A stretch of DNA of 64,000 nucleotides from Taeniopygia guttata (taxonomy: Eukaryota; Chordata; Aves; Passeriformes; Estrildidae), in contig NC_133064.1 in assembly GCF_048771995.1 (NCBI RefSeq), positions 28,313,001 through 28,377,000 on the forward strand. The letters are read 5' to 3'. Both the position numbers and the translations under genes were made by a program. The notes beneath the pieces were generated by a model, which saw nothing but the letters and a program-made list of their open reading frames with translations, ran no database searches and was not told where the DNA came from. Below, one piece after another: positions 1 to 12,182 of the stretch (position 1 is the stretch's first letter; each line of letters starts with the position of its first letter).

Positions 1-340
1 CTCTAATTGTTTGACCACATTTGCAACATACACTAAACTTGTGATCAGATTGAGGGTTCCTAAAATAACTGAAAAATCCCTGACTATTATTACCAATTTT
101 GCAACTTGTGGTGAACCTTGTATCATTTTGATACCTGATTCTCATCTCCCTGTTTTTTGATTTTTCCATGTGACCACTGATTTGTGAGTTTTTTCCCAAA
201 CCATCAGTGAATACTGTCATTCCTTCCACTGGTTCCTGGCTTCTTTTTTTGCTTTTTCCCTGAAACTCACTTTTACATTTAACATTTTGTGTGTTGGAAA
301 ACGAACTGTGCAAACTTCTGAATGCCCTAACAACGTGATT
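1..340 (-). mobile_element. ERV RNase H fragment
   Basis: The - strand shows the FTDG catalytic-strand motif near position 205 and a downstream GSPQVA-type helix motif near 95-110, the usual order in class II retroviral RNase H. It is a decayed fragment of the provirus whose 5' LTR is at 4566-5225. Confidence 0.6.
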
Positions 341-2400
341 GAAAAATCCTGCGACTTTGGATTGTCCATTCAAAATATTTCTTCTTTAAATGTAAATGAA
401 TGATTAAGAAATCTTTGCCTGACATTGTCAGCAATCTGGTCTCTGCCACAATAATGATCTGAGCTCCCATCTTTAAATCTGTAAGAATTGCTTTTTGAGG
501 GTCTGCAAACTAAAAAATCCCACTTTCAACTTCTGTGGAAACATTAACAAAATCCTTGCTCAAAGCTACTTATTTAAACGATTTTTTTTTTTTCTTTCTT
601 TCAATTTTATCTGTTCAGTGTCTAGCACTCTCTTCATATTTTTCTCAATGATCAGCAAAATCAAGTCTACAAAATAATTATATCAAGAGATTAAAACATA
701 CAAAATCTTCAACCTCATTTCAGCCTTATTTCAGGCACTTCTTCACTCCTTTTCTTTTTTCTTTTTCCTTTTTTCTCTCTTTCTCTTCTTCTCTTTTGAA
801 ACAAGAAAGTTGAAATATAAACCATAATATAGAACAAGACAAAATATCTCAATAATAAAATGCATAAAACTTATCAAAATCTATAACAATTCAAGAAAAT
901 TCAAAAGAAAGATATTCTAAATAGCATATATAAAAATGAACAAAGCATGATCATTAGAAACATTGTGCCAGCGGTTCAGAGTCTGCAAACAGCTGAAACA
1001 TTTGTTTCCAGTGAAAACCTTGGCATCCCTTCCCGGGCAGGGCTGGTAAGTTTCACCTCAGAACTGTGTCAGCTGTAACATTTGTAGAATCGAATTGATG
1101 GTCAAAAATGACCTGCATATCATTCATTTTTGCGCAGAAACCTCTGAATTTTGCTGGCAAATTCATCTGTCCAAGTTAAAATCAGGGTCTGGCCAGGACC
1201 CAAACTTTAAACTGGAGAGATGTCCCTTAACATATTATATAAAACAAAACTTACACTAACAATACATATATAATACTTAAAACATAACAACCTATTATAA
1301 CATTTTCTTATAAAATAAACACTTGAAGTTCAAACCGATAAACTGATCAAATGACACAAAGATTCATTTTTCTTGAAACTCTTTTGAAGGAAAAAGATGC
1401 CAATTGGAGAAATCGTAAGATTAACAATGGCAAGAGGTTGTCAGAATGTTTCAGGCACCTCTCTCTGAGACTTTCTGAAAAACATTTGAGAATGATGAAA
1501 AATAGAAATGCAATGATTCCACTCACAAGAGATATAAAAACGAATCAGGAAGTTCACCTAGAAAAATGCACAATACAGTTAAAATCCAAAATGAGACTTC
1601 AGAACTGTCATGTAACCTGGATAAGATTACATAAACAATAATAAAACATACGAGGATTCACTATGAAAAAACGAAGCACAAATCTTCACCTGATAACATG
1701 ATGAAATTTCTTAACAATAACGTTTATAGAACACTTAAATAGTTAAAAATAAAGGATTTGAAAACAAATGCCTTTTGTATCACTATACAAAGAAATAACA
1801 GACTATAAAACTGATTTTTAAACAATGAAATCAGTCTCAGAAAACTCAAAATAAATTCTTTTACAACTCTTATATACTGATAAACTTATAATAAAACAAA
1901 AAATACTAAAACAAAACCAAGAATCCAATAAATCCAATAACTTCTCCTTAAATCAATGTTCATTATTACTTTGTGAACTGTTTCAGACAAAACCTTCTCA
2001 TCCTTAAAGAAAAACAACTAAACCTTGCTGCCAAATAAACTTGACCTTTGAAAAACTTAAAATAATTTTTGAATTAAATAGTACTTAAACTCAATATATA
2101 ACAATCTTAATAAAGAATCCCTAAATTATATTAACTTTACGAAATCCATATGTATCAAATTAACAATATATAAATCCATTATCAATTAAACCTTTATAAA
2201 CTTAACTTCTTCAGGGCCCAAACCTAAAATAAACTTAAAGTGATATACTCTAATTAAATAATACTTAACTTAAACGCAAACCAACTATATAAAAATCAAT
2301 TCCATCATTAATAGAACGTTAAAATACAACCTAACTTAAACCTTAATATAATAAATTACTAACATTTCATGCTATTTAATTCTCTATTTCAATTTTCATT
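341..2400. other. AT-rich stretch, no gene recognised
   Basis: Very AT-rich, with short A/T runs and small spurious open frames on both strands. No host exon, RNA gene or clear repeat boundary was recognised. It most likely represents decayed internal sequence of the flanking - strand ERV. Confidence 0.45.
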
Positions 2401-2419
2401 ATGATATCTCTTTTTCACA

Positions 2420-2930
2420 ATGTGTTCCACAATTATTACTTATCATCACACCGGCTGGGCGTGTCTGCTCGATCAATTCTGTGACCTAACTGAAAAAATC
2501 TGGGGTTGGTGTTTAGAAACATTGGGGAGATTTGAAAAAGGCCTTGTGTTGGCTGGTTTTCAAAAAGCGACTGATGGAATTTTATTTCAGGTGAAAATTG
2601 GGAGTCTCATCCTCAGCATTGTTGCAGGATATTTGCTGCTTGTAAAAGATTGTTTGCTGTTGTGATTTTTTGTTTGCCGCGGCATGAGAGCACTGGGAGC
2701 GCTTCTGGTGCAGCCAAACCCCGCTTCTGCCTGCGTTAGGATGGCTGCGCCCCTCTCTCTTGCTCTCCCTCCCTGCTCACACCCGCTGTCAGCCACTTCC
2801 GCGTTCGCTTTAACTCTCGCAAACGCATGCGCAGCCTTGATTCACCCTCTGTTTGTGTCGCCATGGGAACAAGGGAAGGAACTCCCGCACTGAACGCGCC
2901 CGCCCATACCGGCTCCGCGCGGCCGTCCCT
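2420..2930 (+). mobile_element. ERV-derived segment paralogous to 62.58-62.90 kb
   Basis: Shares a series of near-identical blocks in the same order with 62580-62890 (for example cctcagcattg followed by tgcaggatatttg, then cttgtaaaa, then gctcacac). The product in that region is hydrophobic, like a retroviral membrane segment. It lies on the + strand, opposite to the provirus around it, so it is either a separate fragment or marks a rearrangement. Confidence 0.5.
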
Positions 2931-3720
2931 CGGGAACGTCCCCCCCCATTCTCTCTGTCAGGCCTGGCGCTGCCTCGGTTTTCGCTCTGGGTCGGCCCGC
3001 GCCGTCCCCGAGCCGCTGCTGGAGCCCAGCGCGATTCGGCGCTCTGCTGACGTCATCAGCGCGCGCCGCCGCGTTCCGCGCTGTGCAGCCCCGCGCCGCG
3101 TCCCGCCCGGCCCCGCGCCGCTCGGGTCTCCCCCCGCGGCCACCGCGCAGTCTGCGGACGGCTGGCTGGCGGCCACCGCCGCCCCCGACGCCGTCTGTGC
3201 CCGTGCCCGTGCGTTCGAAATGCAAGAGATCTCCGCTCCGACTTCCGGGTTTTGCTCTACCGTCTCGCGCATGCGCGCTGCCATCGCCGCAGCGACAGGA
3301 GAGTCCCGCTCTCCGTCCAGCCGCCGGCCTGGCCAGCGCCGCTGCTGCGAATTGGGAGCTATTCCCCGGCACCTGCCGGACGGTGCTTTCGCACTCTCAC
3401 GGATTCCCGTCATGGAACGCATCACCGGGCACTCTGGGCGTCTGACCACCGCCCCATCCGCGCTTCCGCCGCCTCCTGCGTCCGCTGGTTCCCACTGCCC
3501 CCCCCCTCTCGCCTGCACCGCGGGCTGCTTTGAACTCCCCACCCGCGCAGCTGCGAGAGTTCTCTCCTCTCTCTCACTTTTCCCTCCGCTCTGCACTCAC
3601 GACTGCCCCTCCCCCCAGGAGCCGCCGGCACCGCTGCCCCCCCACTGTGGGTTCGGACTCGGGCAATGGCCAGTCCTTTCCTCCACCGAGGGCTGCGTCT
3701 GTGCCTGGCTTATCTCTCAC
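2750..3720. promoter_or_regulatory. CpG-island-like patch with NRF1, CRE and ETS motifs
   Basis: An abrupt GC- and CpG-rich block in an otherwise AT-rich neighbourhood. It contains two NRF1-type palindromes (cgcatgcgca at 2824-2833 and gcgcatgcgc at 3267-3276), a full CRE (tgacgtca at 3048-3055) and an ETS-type site (acttccggg at 3241-3249). This combination is typical of vertebrate housekeeping promoters. Long open frames cross it on both strands but none resembles a known protein, and CpG-rich DNA is poor in stops. It could be a host promoter remnant or ERV leader sequence. It is not shown to belong to PAIP1. Confidence 0.4.
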
Positions 3721-4565
3721 TGTCTGGGGATTTTCTGCAGCTGAGGAGCTTAGAAATTGACATTTGAGGAGTCTTGAGGAACAGTGTGAACCTGGAGACA
3801 TAGGATATGATGAGACACCACCCCCCCTGATCCTCTTCGGGAGGCAATTTGCTTCCCCTGGTGAGGAAAATTGCCCCAAGCTGCTGGCTGGGCCATCTTC
3901 CTCCTTGTGCTCCCATAGGAGCCTTAGCTGTTCAGTCTAAAATGCCGCGTTGTGAAAATGACTCTTATTGTCCTTGCTGAAGGCAAGAGTTTTTGCGGCA
4001 GTCTTATCTCTCTTTTTTTTTCTTTTTCCTGTGGCTCGGTAATACAGTTGCTTATTGATCCCTTACGAAAATTTAACTCAAACAAAAGATGTACATCTGT
4101 GTGCGGGTGAGTATACTGCACCCACAATAACAAAGCTTTCATCTCATTTGAGGCTATCTCTACCAGATGGGTAAAAGTCTTGCCCTGTAGGGCTGAAAAT
4201 TTTTTGTCTGTCCTTGGGAGCATCCCTTCCCCATGTTCTTAATTTCAACCATTCTCACCAAAAGCTGAGTCACCACGAGGTCAGTCCGGAGATGGCACTG
4301 TTCATCGTCCAGCAGGTCACAGGCGAGAAATCCCAGGCGCGCTTCTGGTTTTCCTCCTCCTGGCTGTCCTCCAGACGAGCTGTCTTGGTGAAGGTCAGGT
4401 TCTTATCTTGAGCTTTCTGCTCCCTTTCCTCCCGGAATCTGCCGAGAGCATTTGTGCTCTGTTCCTCTTCCTTTCTTTATTTTTTTGTTTTTCTCTGCTG
4501 ATGAAGGTTGGAGGTTGTTTGCTGTTTCTTCTTGTTCTTGCTGATGCCCGCCCAGCGACGCCAAT

Positions 4566-5225
4566 TGTCGGAATCTGTGGGTATTGGTGATTCCGAGATT
4601 GTAGAAAGTCTCTGTCTTTCTGCCCCGTTGCCAAAGAAGGAGCCATAGTTCGTTTGTGCTGGTTTCAAGGTTGTTTATTTTTGCTTATCTATAACAAGTT
4701 CTGCTGCCCTGCCGCAGGTCTGTCTTGCAGGGCAGTGTGTGGGGCTCTGCCCCTCAGTGGGATGGTACAAACATTATATACAAGAAATTACGTGTACTAT
4801 ATTTACAATAATGTGCCAATATCTATCATCTACGTTGAACAGTGTGTCCCTAGCCTAAACCAATAGAAAAATGCCAACATCACCAAGAACATGGAGGTAA
4901 GGAAGAAGAAGGAGGAAGAACAGGATCAGGCCCACTTTCCTCCATCTTAGAATTCCTGACCCCCCTGTACAAAGTAAAACCCCCCTGTACAGGTGTTAAA
5001 ACCCCCCTGTACAATACTAAAAAATTTTACCCTCTAATTTGTGACTACTTTTACCATATCATCTAACCCTCTGTGACTGCTTGTTCCACCTTTAAAGTTG
5101 GTAATTCATTCCATGGTTCAAACTCAAAATCACAGCTGTTTTCTGCTGTTTGCCAGGGTCTAAAATGCTTCTGACCAAGGCCTGGAACCTCTAAAAATGT
5201 CTGAGGGACATTTTGAGTTCCGACA
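4566..5225 (-). mobile_element. 5' LTR of class II ERV (family A)
   Basis: Starts tgtcggaatc and ends gttccgaca, giving matching inverted termini. About 660 bp. Near-identical in its R/U5 half to the solo LTR at 32764-33423. The flanks are not a target duplication: the left flank (4565 downwards) reads on the - strand as leader directly after the LTR, so this is a proviral 5' LTR rather than a solo LTR. Confidence 0.85.
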
Positions 5226-5956
5226 TTGCTCCAGCATGGAGTCCCTCCCATGGGAGACAGTTCTCCATGAACTTCTCCAGTGTGAGTCCACCCATAGGCA
5301 ACAGCTCTCCCCAGACTGCTCCACCGTGGGTCACTCTTACACAGGGTCAGTCCTTCAGGCACAGCCTGCTCCAGCATGGCTCCCCCACAGGGTCACAAGT
5401 CCTACCAGGAAACCTGCTCCGGTGTGGACTCCTCTCTCCACGGGTCTCTAGGTCCCTGCCAGGACCCTGCTCCAGCACAGGCATCTCATGGGGTCACAGT
5501 CTCCTCTCAGGCATCCCCCTGCTCCAGCATGGGCTCTTTCAGAAGCTGCAGGTGGATCTCTGTATCCCTGTGGCCCTCCCTGGGCTGAAGGGGCACAGCT
5601 GCTTCACCATGGTTTTCACCATGGGCTGCAGGGGAATCTCAGCTCCAGTGCCTGGAGCACCTCCTGCCCCTCCTTCTGCACTGGCCTTGGTGTCTACAGA
5701 GTTGTTCCTCTCACATATTCTCACTTCACTCTCCTCTGGCCCCAATTGCATCTGCGCAATAACTTTTTTTTTATCAACTACGTTATCCCTGAGGCATTAC
5801 TGCCATCTCTGATTGACTCAGGCTTGGCCAGTGGCAAGTCCATCTTGGAGCCGGTTGGCGTTGGCTCCGCCAGACATGGGGGAAGCTTCCAGCAGCTTCT
5901 CACAGAAGCTACCTCTGCAGTTCCCCCCGCTACCAAAACCTGGCCACACAAACCCA
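5226..5956 (-). mobile_element. Truncated LTR, family F (as at 24039-25123)
   Basis: Tracks the right two-thirds of the LTR at 24039-25123, sharing the repeated ctccagcatgg-type phrases, the tgcttcaccatgg block and the tctcacagaagc block, and ending at the same point. Its left part is cut at 5225/5226 by the family A provirus, which evidently inserted into it. Confidence 0.65.
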
Positions 5957-6565
5957 GTAGGGTGGCTTTCTGTTTCATCATCAGGAGCATAAACATTAAT
6001 AAAGTATGCATTATTTCCTGCCTGTGTTTTATACATGGGAACATTACACTGTATTGTATTTCTGTAATTTCTCCCCCTCCTGAATATTTTGGAGCACTTT
6101 TGTACTCTAGGTAAGTTCAAAATATTTTGTGTCCAATTTTCAATTATTTTTTCTTCTACAGTTCATATATCTGTAGAAAAGTTTGTGTGTGCATCAGGAA
6201 AGGGTGTTGAGCCTCAGTTTGGTAATTTTATTCTCAGCAGGTATACTTATGTGTTAGTTTGTTAGTTAATCTTACAGTCAACTTGGCAAACTAATTTCTT
6301 TTTAATCTGTCTTTTTATGTGTTTTGCTGGGAGACCTTTATCTATATAAAAACATGTTACCGAATTCTTGACTACTAGAGCTTTTTGGTGCAGAGGTCTA
6401 TATTTGCTAAAAGTGTTTAAGTGAAATGTGTAATAAAGATCACTATCAAGTATGCAGAGCATCAGAAGTTACTCAAGACTAAGGGCTCTGGTTACTTCTG
6501 GAGATAGTAAGTGTGACTATTTAAGGTTTATTTTAAATAGCTGGTATTTTTTTTTACTGCTATAG
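5957..6565 (+). other. PAIP1 intron sequence upstream of first visible exon
   Basis: Unique AT-rich sequence ending in a polypyrimidine tract and AG at 6564-6565. The amino-terminal PAIP1 exons are not found here or further left in the window. Confidence 0.55.
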
Positions 6566-6754
6566 GATTCTTCCTTTGAAGATGAATATGATGGCTATCT
6601 GGCTTTGGCAGAATATGTACAAGACTTTCTAAATCATCTCGCCGAGCAAGCAGGTTGTTTTGAAACTGAAATAGAGCACTTTGCTGAAACAGTGAATGTC
6701 TGGGTCACTGTGGATGAAACTTTGCAAGAACTTGTTGAACTCATATATCAACAG
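6566..6754 (+). pseudogene. PAIP1: PAIP1 exon (start of MIF4G region)
   Basis: 63 codons, phase 0 at both ends. The product contains AEYVQDFLNHL and ELVELIYQQ, both strongly conserved in PAIP1. Changes from the usual protein include GCVTT to VWVTV, suggesting relaxed constraint. Acceptor tatag, donor gtagcc. Confidence 0.9.
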
Positions 6755-8739
6755 GTAGCCTGTGTATTCTGTCTTAACATGGATGTTATGCCTCTGTTAC
6801 CTAGTGTGCAAGATATGCATGCTAGTATTATTTGTTATATCATTGTGCCTACATAGTATTTTAGTGGTTTGAATTTTTCTTTTTAGACTGAAATATATAG
6901 GGAAAGATTTTTCTCAATAAACTGTAATGATAGCTCAAGTGAGATATATTTGGCTGATTTATAAATTTCCCTAATTTACTCTGATTCCTTTGTTGTGTAT
7001 TTGAATCTCTCAGATCACATACTAGAGTTGAAATTACAGCAGTTCATTAAAGAAGTTATATTTGAATTGCTGGATTTACATAGCAGGGACTGTCAGTTGT
7101 ACATTTTTATTCTATCCTACAAAAATCTTCTTCATAATAGATATTTTTTGTTCTTTTGTATTTTAAAAAAATGATACCTACTTTGGGAAATGCTCTTTTT
7201 TTACTGACAGGCTTTGTTCTTCATTTGGCATTATAACTATTTCAGAACATCATAATTAGAAAAAAGGAAAGCTAGTCTGCTGGTACCTCAGTCTAGTCCC
7301 ATTGATGGTCATGGAAACGAGGAAAGAGACCTTGAGCTGAATTCTGTACTAATTGGGGGAGCTATTGTAAAAACCAGCTTAATCTGTGTTGTTTAGCAAA
7401 TGAGCTGATGCTACCATCTTCTGGGCTTACTGCAGCAAATGAAGTCACACTTCTGCTTGCTATTTATTACATTAGGTATCTCCCATTATCGTGAGTTGCT
7501 TGCAAATTCTACATTGAAGAATGTAAACTTTATGCACCTTTTAAGTGCAGATACTTGCAGAATTTTTACTGTGAAATAATCTGGGGTATGTAGAACCTAC
7601 GTGATTATGATGTATTGTGTAGAGTCTTAAGAACTGTAGAGTCTTAAGTTTCTTACTATAATACAGAATTGATACACATTTAATTAAGAACAGTTTAGTT
7701 ATACATTAAGATTATTTGTGCTGTGTTTGGCAGCATAATTTTTTCATCCTTTATTTGGACACATGGAGAAAAGTTAATAAAATATTAAAATTTTCCATAT
7801 AACTTTATTTGAAGAAACTTCATAGATGTTTAATAAATTGACTCTTGTTTAAGATAAGTATTTTAATGTTGCCTCTTTTTCTCTCCCCCTATTTAAAACA
7901 AGTTAGGGTTAGATGTGACTTCCTTAACTGAGAAGTATTGAGTGTTATCAGTCTGAAAGATAACAGTTTTTCTGAAAAATAAAACTTAGCTCAGTGCAAA
8001 ATGCTGTCCTAGTATCCAAAAGCACACAATTTCAGCTTCATTGTATGTCAGGATATGACAATGTTTGAGTGTGAGTCAACTATGCTTATTCTTCTGTCAT
8101 GAGCCTCTGCTCAAGTATTTGTTTTTACTTGTCCTGGTTTATCTCAAAACTTCATTTAAATATGCTGAAGTGTGTTCATAAGCATCTGCATCAGTGATGT
8201 TTGAGCAGATCTACAGATTGTTTGTGAAGGAAAAAAGGCTAAAATAAAAGAAACCAAAATCCTGTACAATCTTCCCTTCATCTGGGCATCAGGTATCTTA
8301 GCCTGTCTGTAAGACTTAATCCATTTATGTCTTGACAGAGTGAAGCACCAGTTAGGTTGTTTTCCAAAAGTTGAACACTCTGACTTAATAGCTTAAGAAG
8401 TCTTGACTATTGTACAGTTAGTATGGTGTACTGTTGCTGTTACAGCAAGTAAAATTTCTCAAGATATGTATTGGTAGGCTAGCCTTCATGCTTAGAATTT
8501 GACTTTTTTTGGAGTTGGAGATAAACTGGGATTACAAAGCAACAATAATTCAGGAAAGACATTATTGTACTATAATGAGTGGTTAGTAAGATATGAGATT
8601 TATTTTTTTGTTTTGTCTCTGTGTGCTAAGCCAGGTCAGAATACCCCAAATGGCATTGTTTCAGTATTTGATGCAACCACAAATACAGACCAACTGATTG
8701 GGAAGCTAATGGTTTATAAAAAGACAGATGATGTTTGAA

Positions 8740-8912
8740 GTAGTTTTCGGTTTTGACTGTGTGGTGGTTTGTTTTGGTGGGATTTTATTGATTTGTTTTG
8801 TGTTTTTTATTGTGGTTTTGGGGGTTTTTGTTTGTTTGTGGCTTTTTTTTTTTTTGGTTGAGGTTGGTTTTGGGTTGTTTTTTGTTTTGTTTTGTTTTGT
8901 TTTTTTTTCCCT
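8740..8912 (+). repeat. T/G-rich low-complexity tract with (TTTTG)n
   Basis: About 170 bp almost without A or C on this strand, ending in several TTTTG units around 8880-8905. It lies in the first visible PAIP1 intron. Confidence 0.8.
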
Positions 8913-10310
8913 TAGGAAAGAGAAGTGTAATTTAAGTGACATATTTTGCCTTATAAAAAGGGGGCCACCTCTTCAAGTCCAAGCAACTGATTGACGTAAA
9001 GCACCAAAAAGCTCGTTAGCTATTTCATATGCCTCTTACTGGAAGCTAAAGTTGATTTGACTTTCTTAATTACTTAAATTTGTTGTATCTTTCAAAGATA
9101 TGTCAGTTCTTTCCAGCAGTGTAATGCACATAGTACAGTTATGCTTAGTGCATATTTTCCTCTGCTGTAGAAGGTAAGTAGCTATAATACATTGACATGA
9201 TAATGGCAAGATGCTTTTTCAAACATGTTAGAAGCAGAAGCATGCAAATACATTTATAGCACTGATAGATCTAAAAGGAATGTTCGAAGATTATAAAGCC
9301 AAAGGAAACATTTAGTGAATACTTAGTATCCATGTTTGGTTTTTTTTTTTGGCAGAACTCATCAAATTACTTAGACCAGAGCCTCTTTTCACTGAAGCCA
9401 TATCTGAGAAATGATATCAAATTCAAGTCTTGTTAGAAGAGAGCTCAAAACAAATGAGCAGTAATAAATTGCCAAAATAAGGGAATGTTCTACTTTAAGT
9501 TCTAAGAGAGGTTGAATGTAAACACTAATGGATTCCAAATTACTTTTACCACCTCTTGGAATTTTCAAGTATCAGTTTAAAAGCAAAATATTTTTCAGAC
9601 AGTGTATAACTTATGTTGTGGAATTTCGTTGCCACCACCTGGTTTTAGATTATAAAAGTATAAATATTCAAAGTAACACAACTTGTTTTCCAAAAAAGGA
9701 CTTATCAAGAACTATTAACTGTAATGATACAGTTTTAATATCTGAATCAGAAATTTACTATTCTGCAGTTTGCTGGAACATGTACAGGAGAAAGTATTTA
9801 TCTTTACTTACCATGTTCTTGTACTCTTTCCCTGAGTGTTCGTTATTGCCAAAAATAAAAATCTGGGATAAATAGCTCTTAGACTGAATTAAGGTGATAT
9901 ATTTATTTTAACACACTGTTTGGTCCTTTAAAAAAGTCTTGTTGTCTATTCTTGGGTTTGTTTTGGTTTTTGGTTGTGTTTTTTTTATTAACAGTTTGAA
10001 AGTGACTTTCAGATACTCTTTCGTGTAGGTCACAATGGAGAAGTAGAATTGAGAACAAATGGCACAATGCTGGTTATTTTCTTAAAGCCACAAAATCAAT
10101 ATAGTGAACTTCAAAGTGCTGAAATGCATATAGCAAAGTGTTTATGAGAGAAAAATTAACATGAGAAATAGCAATCATTAATATTCTGCTCTGCAATTGT
10201 CTAGTCAACTGTTGTTAAAGACAGATTTTCAAAAATCTCTTAAAGATATTTCCTGATAACCTAATAATGACTGCTATGAATAATTTATTTTTCCACTTTT
10301 ATTTTGGAAG

Positions 10311-10849
10311 GCCACATCTGTCCCAAATTTTTCCTACATGGGAGCATGTTGGTGAGATTGTCGCGGGAAAACGAGTCTCATGGTATCATGGTCAACAAGT
10401 TTTCAGTTTATTGGAGTCGATTACAGTTTCTTTATACAAGCACTAATTAGTTCATACATATTGTAAAAGTGAAGCTCAGGATTGGTTACCTTTCTATTAA
10501 CACATATATCTCTTTGCGATAAGCCTTGCAGTTACTGTTTCTTTATACTTGATTACTTTTCTGCATACTAAGCAATATTTCATTTTTAACGAGACACCTG
10601 TATGCTCAAGGTTGTTAGGAGATGTCTGTCTCTCAAGGTTGTTAGGAGACATCTGTTTCTCAAGGGCATAGTTTTCATGCTACAAGTCACGTATTCTCAC
10701 ACTCTTATCAACTTAACTTTTTCGTGTCCCTTGCTGCGCAGCTATTCTTTAGCTAAACTCTCGACAGGAGCACGATTATGTAACTATCTATCTCATCATC
10801 TAACCATTAGTACACAAAGTGTGAGCTTTCGGCAGTTGTTACTTCAAAG
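10311..10849 (+). pseudogene. PAIP1: PAIP1 exon interrupted by a solo LTR
   Basis: The exon begins after the AG at 10309-10310 and encodes ATSVPNFSYMGA (10311-10346). It resumes at 10773 with RLCNYLSHHLTIS and runs to the donor at 10850. Between lie the LTR (10347-10766) and the second copy of the target site ggagca. Without them the exon is 113 nt and continuous with vertebrate PAIP1. The insertion adds 426 nt, a multiple of three, but an in-frame TGA follows seven bases into the LTR. Skipping the 113-nt exon would shift the frame. Confidence 0.92.
10347..10766 (-). mobile_element. Solo LTR inside PAIP1 coding exon
   Basis: Starts TGTTGG and ends TCGACA, 420 bp, flanked by the perfect 6-bp duplication ggagca at 10341-10346 and 10767-10772. 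AATAAA (- strand, about 10410) followed by a short U5 shows the antisense orientation. A 6-bp duplication fits a class II/alpha-like integrase. No internal viral sequence remains. Confidence 0.9.
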
Positions 10850-12070
10850 GTCAGTATCAGTGTGTCATTTTAAGCCTGTTGCTTTCTCAAGTTGTCTTCC
10901 TTTTCTGTATGTAACTCAACATAGTGTGCATATTTAAAATAGGAATTTAGATTGAGAATTATTAAAGAAGAGGTACATATTAGATATCTAACACATATAT
11001 TTTTAATATGAAAATAGGACTCCAAGTTCTGTAGGCTCCTTTGAGTATATTGTACTGATACCAAGTTATAGGGTAAATTCAAAAGGTAGTCAACTTTAAA
11101 TGTATACTAAATGTATGTATATGTACTGTCTTTGTCCTTTGACTTGTGCCATGGCTTATTTCATTGTGTTTTTTCTGTAATTACTTTTCTGGCTGGAGTT
11201 GCTGTGAAAAGTTTGTTGGTTTGCTCACTGACTTTACACCTATGATGCATAAAATCATGAAGGATAAATTTCTTCAATTTTCACTTACTACAGAATTTGG
11301 GGGATTAAGGTTTAATAATTATTAGACTTCACAGTTGACAAAAATGCAACATTTTTTAAATGGATGTATTTCTTTTTAAATCTTACTATATGACACTTAA
11401 AGGAATAGTAGACTTTAATAATTCAGAATTCTTTAGAAATTAGTCTTTTTCTTTAAGGACTTTTGTCTTCCTGAGCTCCAGACTTGATTCTTACTTTAAA
11501 AGTTTCACTTAGTCCACCTATGTTTAGGAGTAAATGCATGATAAACTTAAAAGAACACAGTTGTTGAGTACTAAAAAATTACCTCACTCTGATGTTACCT
11601 TAATCCTCACGGTTTGCATTTATATCTAAATTTTTCTTCTGTTACTTAAAATGGTAGGATAAAGAATTTATCAAATAAATGTAAAGGCATCTAAAACAAT
11701 GTGGGCATCACCTTGAAGGGGGGAAAACATCTTTCAGAGTACACCTATTTTATTTCTGTTGATGTTTGTCTGCCCATGTTCAACTTCCTGGACCCATATT
11801 CTAATATATAAACTGTTTAACTGTCCTTTAATTTTTACATGTTGCAATTTGCCCTATTTCATTTTGCTTTCTCAGATACCTCAGTGCTCACCTAGAAGAA
11901 CAAAAATCTGCATTCTTTGTGAAGTCCTCTCACTTCCTTCACAAATCAAGCTTCCTACTATTCAGCATTTAATAGTTCTAATGCAGTGAATAAGTTCTTA
12001 GCATCCTATTAAATAAGTAGCATGTTGCATGTGTTGGGTTGTCTATAGATTTTTGCTTTAATGTTTTCAG

Positions 12071-12182
12071 GTGCCGAACAGAGTATGAAAACAGAGATGA
12101 AGCTGCCAAAGGAGATGAGACTGCTCGAAAACAATTTCATTCCTTTGTGCTGTTCTTAGCTGAACTTTACCTTAACCTAGAG
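12071..12182 (+). pseudogene. PAIP1: PAIP1 exon
   Basis: 112 nt beginning in phase 2. Encodes CRTEYENRDEAAKGDE and FVLFLAELYLNLE, conserved MIF4G helices. Acceptor ttttcag, donor gtaaga. No lesion seen. Confidence 0.9.

Larger units (their letters stand above)
1..5225 (-). mobile_element. Class II ERV, 5' part, broken, open at left edge
   Basis: On the - strand the 5' LTR lies at 4566-5225 and internal sequence runs leftwards. A leader/gag-start-like stretch lies at about 3.7-4.57 kb. A retroviral RNase H core is recognisable at about 1-340 (motif FTDG, and further on GSPQVA). That motif set is typical of class II (beta/alpha-like) pol. Between these ends the sequence is heavily decayed and AT-rich, and the 2.4-3.7 kb section may be foreign to the element. 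The element has many breaks and no intact gene. Its LTR family recurs at 32764-33423 and, with a different 5' half, at 52330-52945 and 63779-64000. Recognition of the LTR and RNase H is direct; treating everything between them as one provirus is inference. Confidence 0.55.

Noticed and set aside
2827-3744. 305-codon open frame across the CpG-rich block
   Set aside because: Overlapped by long frames in other phases and on the other strand, with composition-driven A/P/R/S content and no recognisable domain. Best explained by stop-poor GC-rich DNA.
10359-10740. Alternative LTR borders and a new acceptor at 10740 for the PAIP1 exon
   Set aside because: The first twelve codons of the exon were found upstream at 10311-10346, and the ggagca duplication fixes the LTR as 10347-10766.
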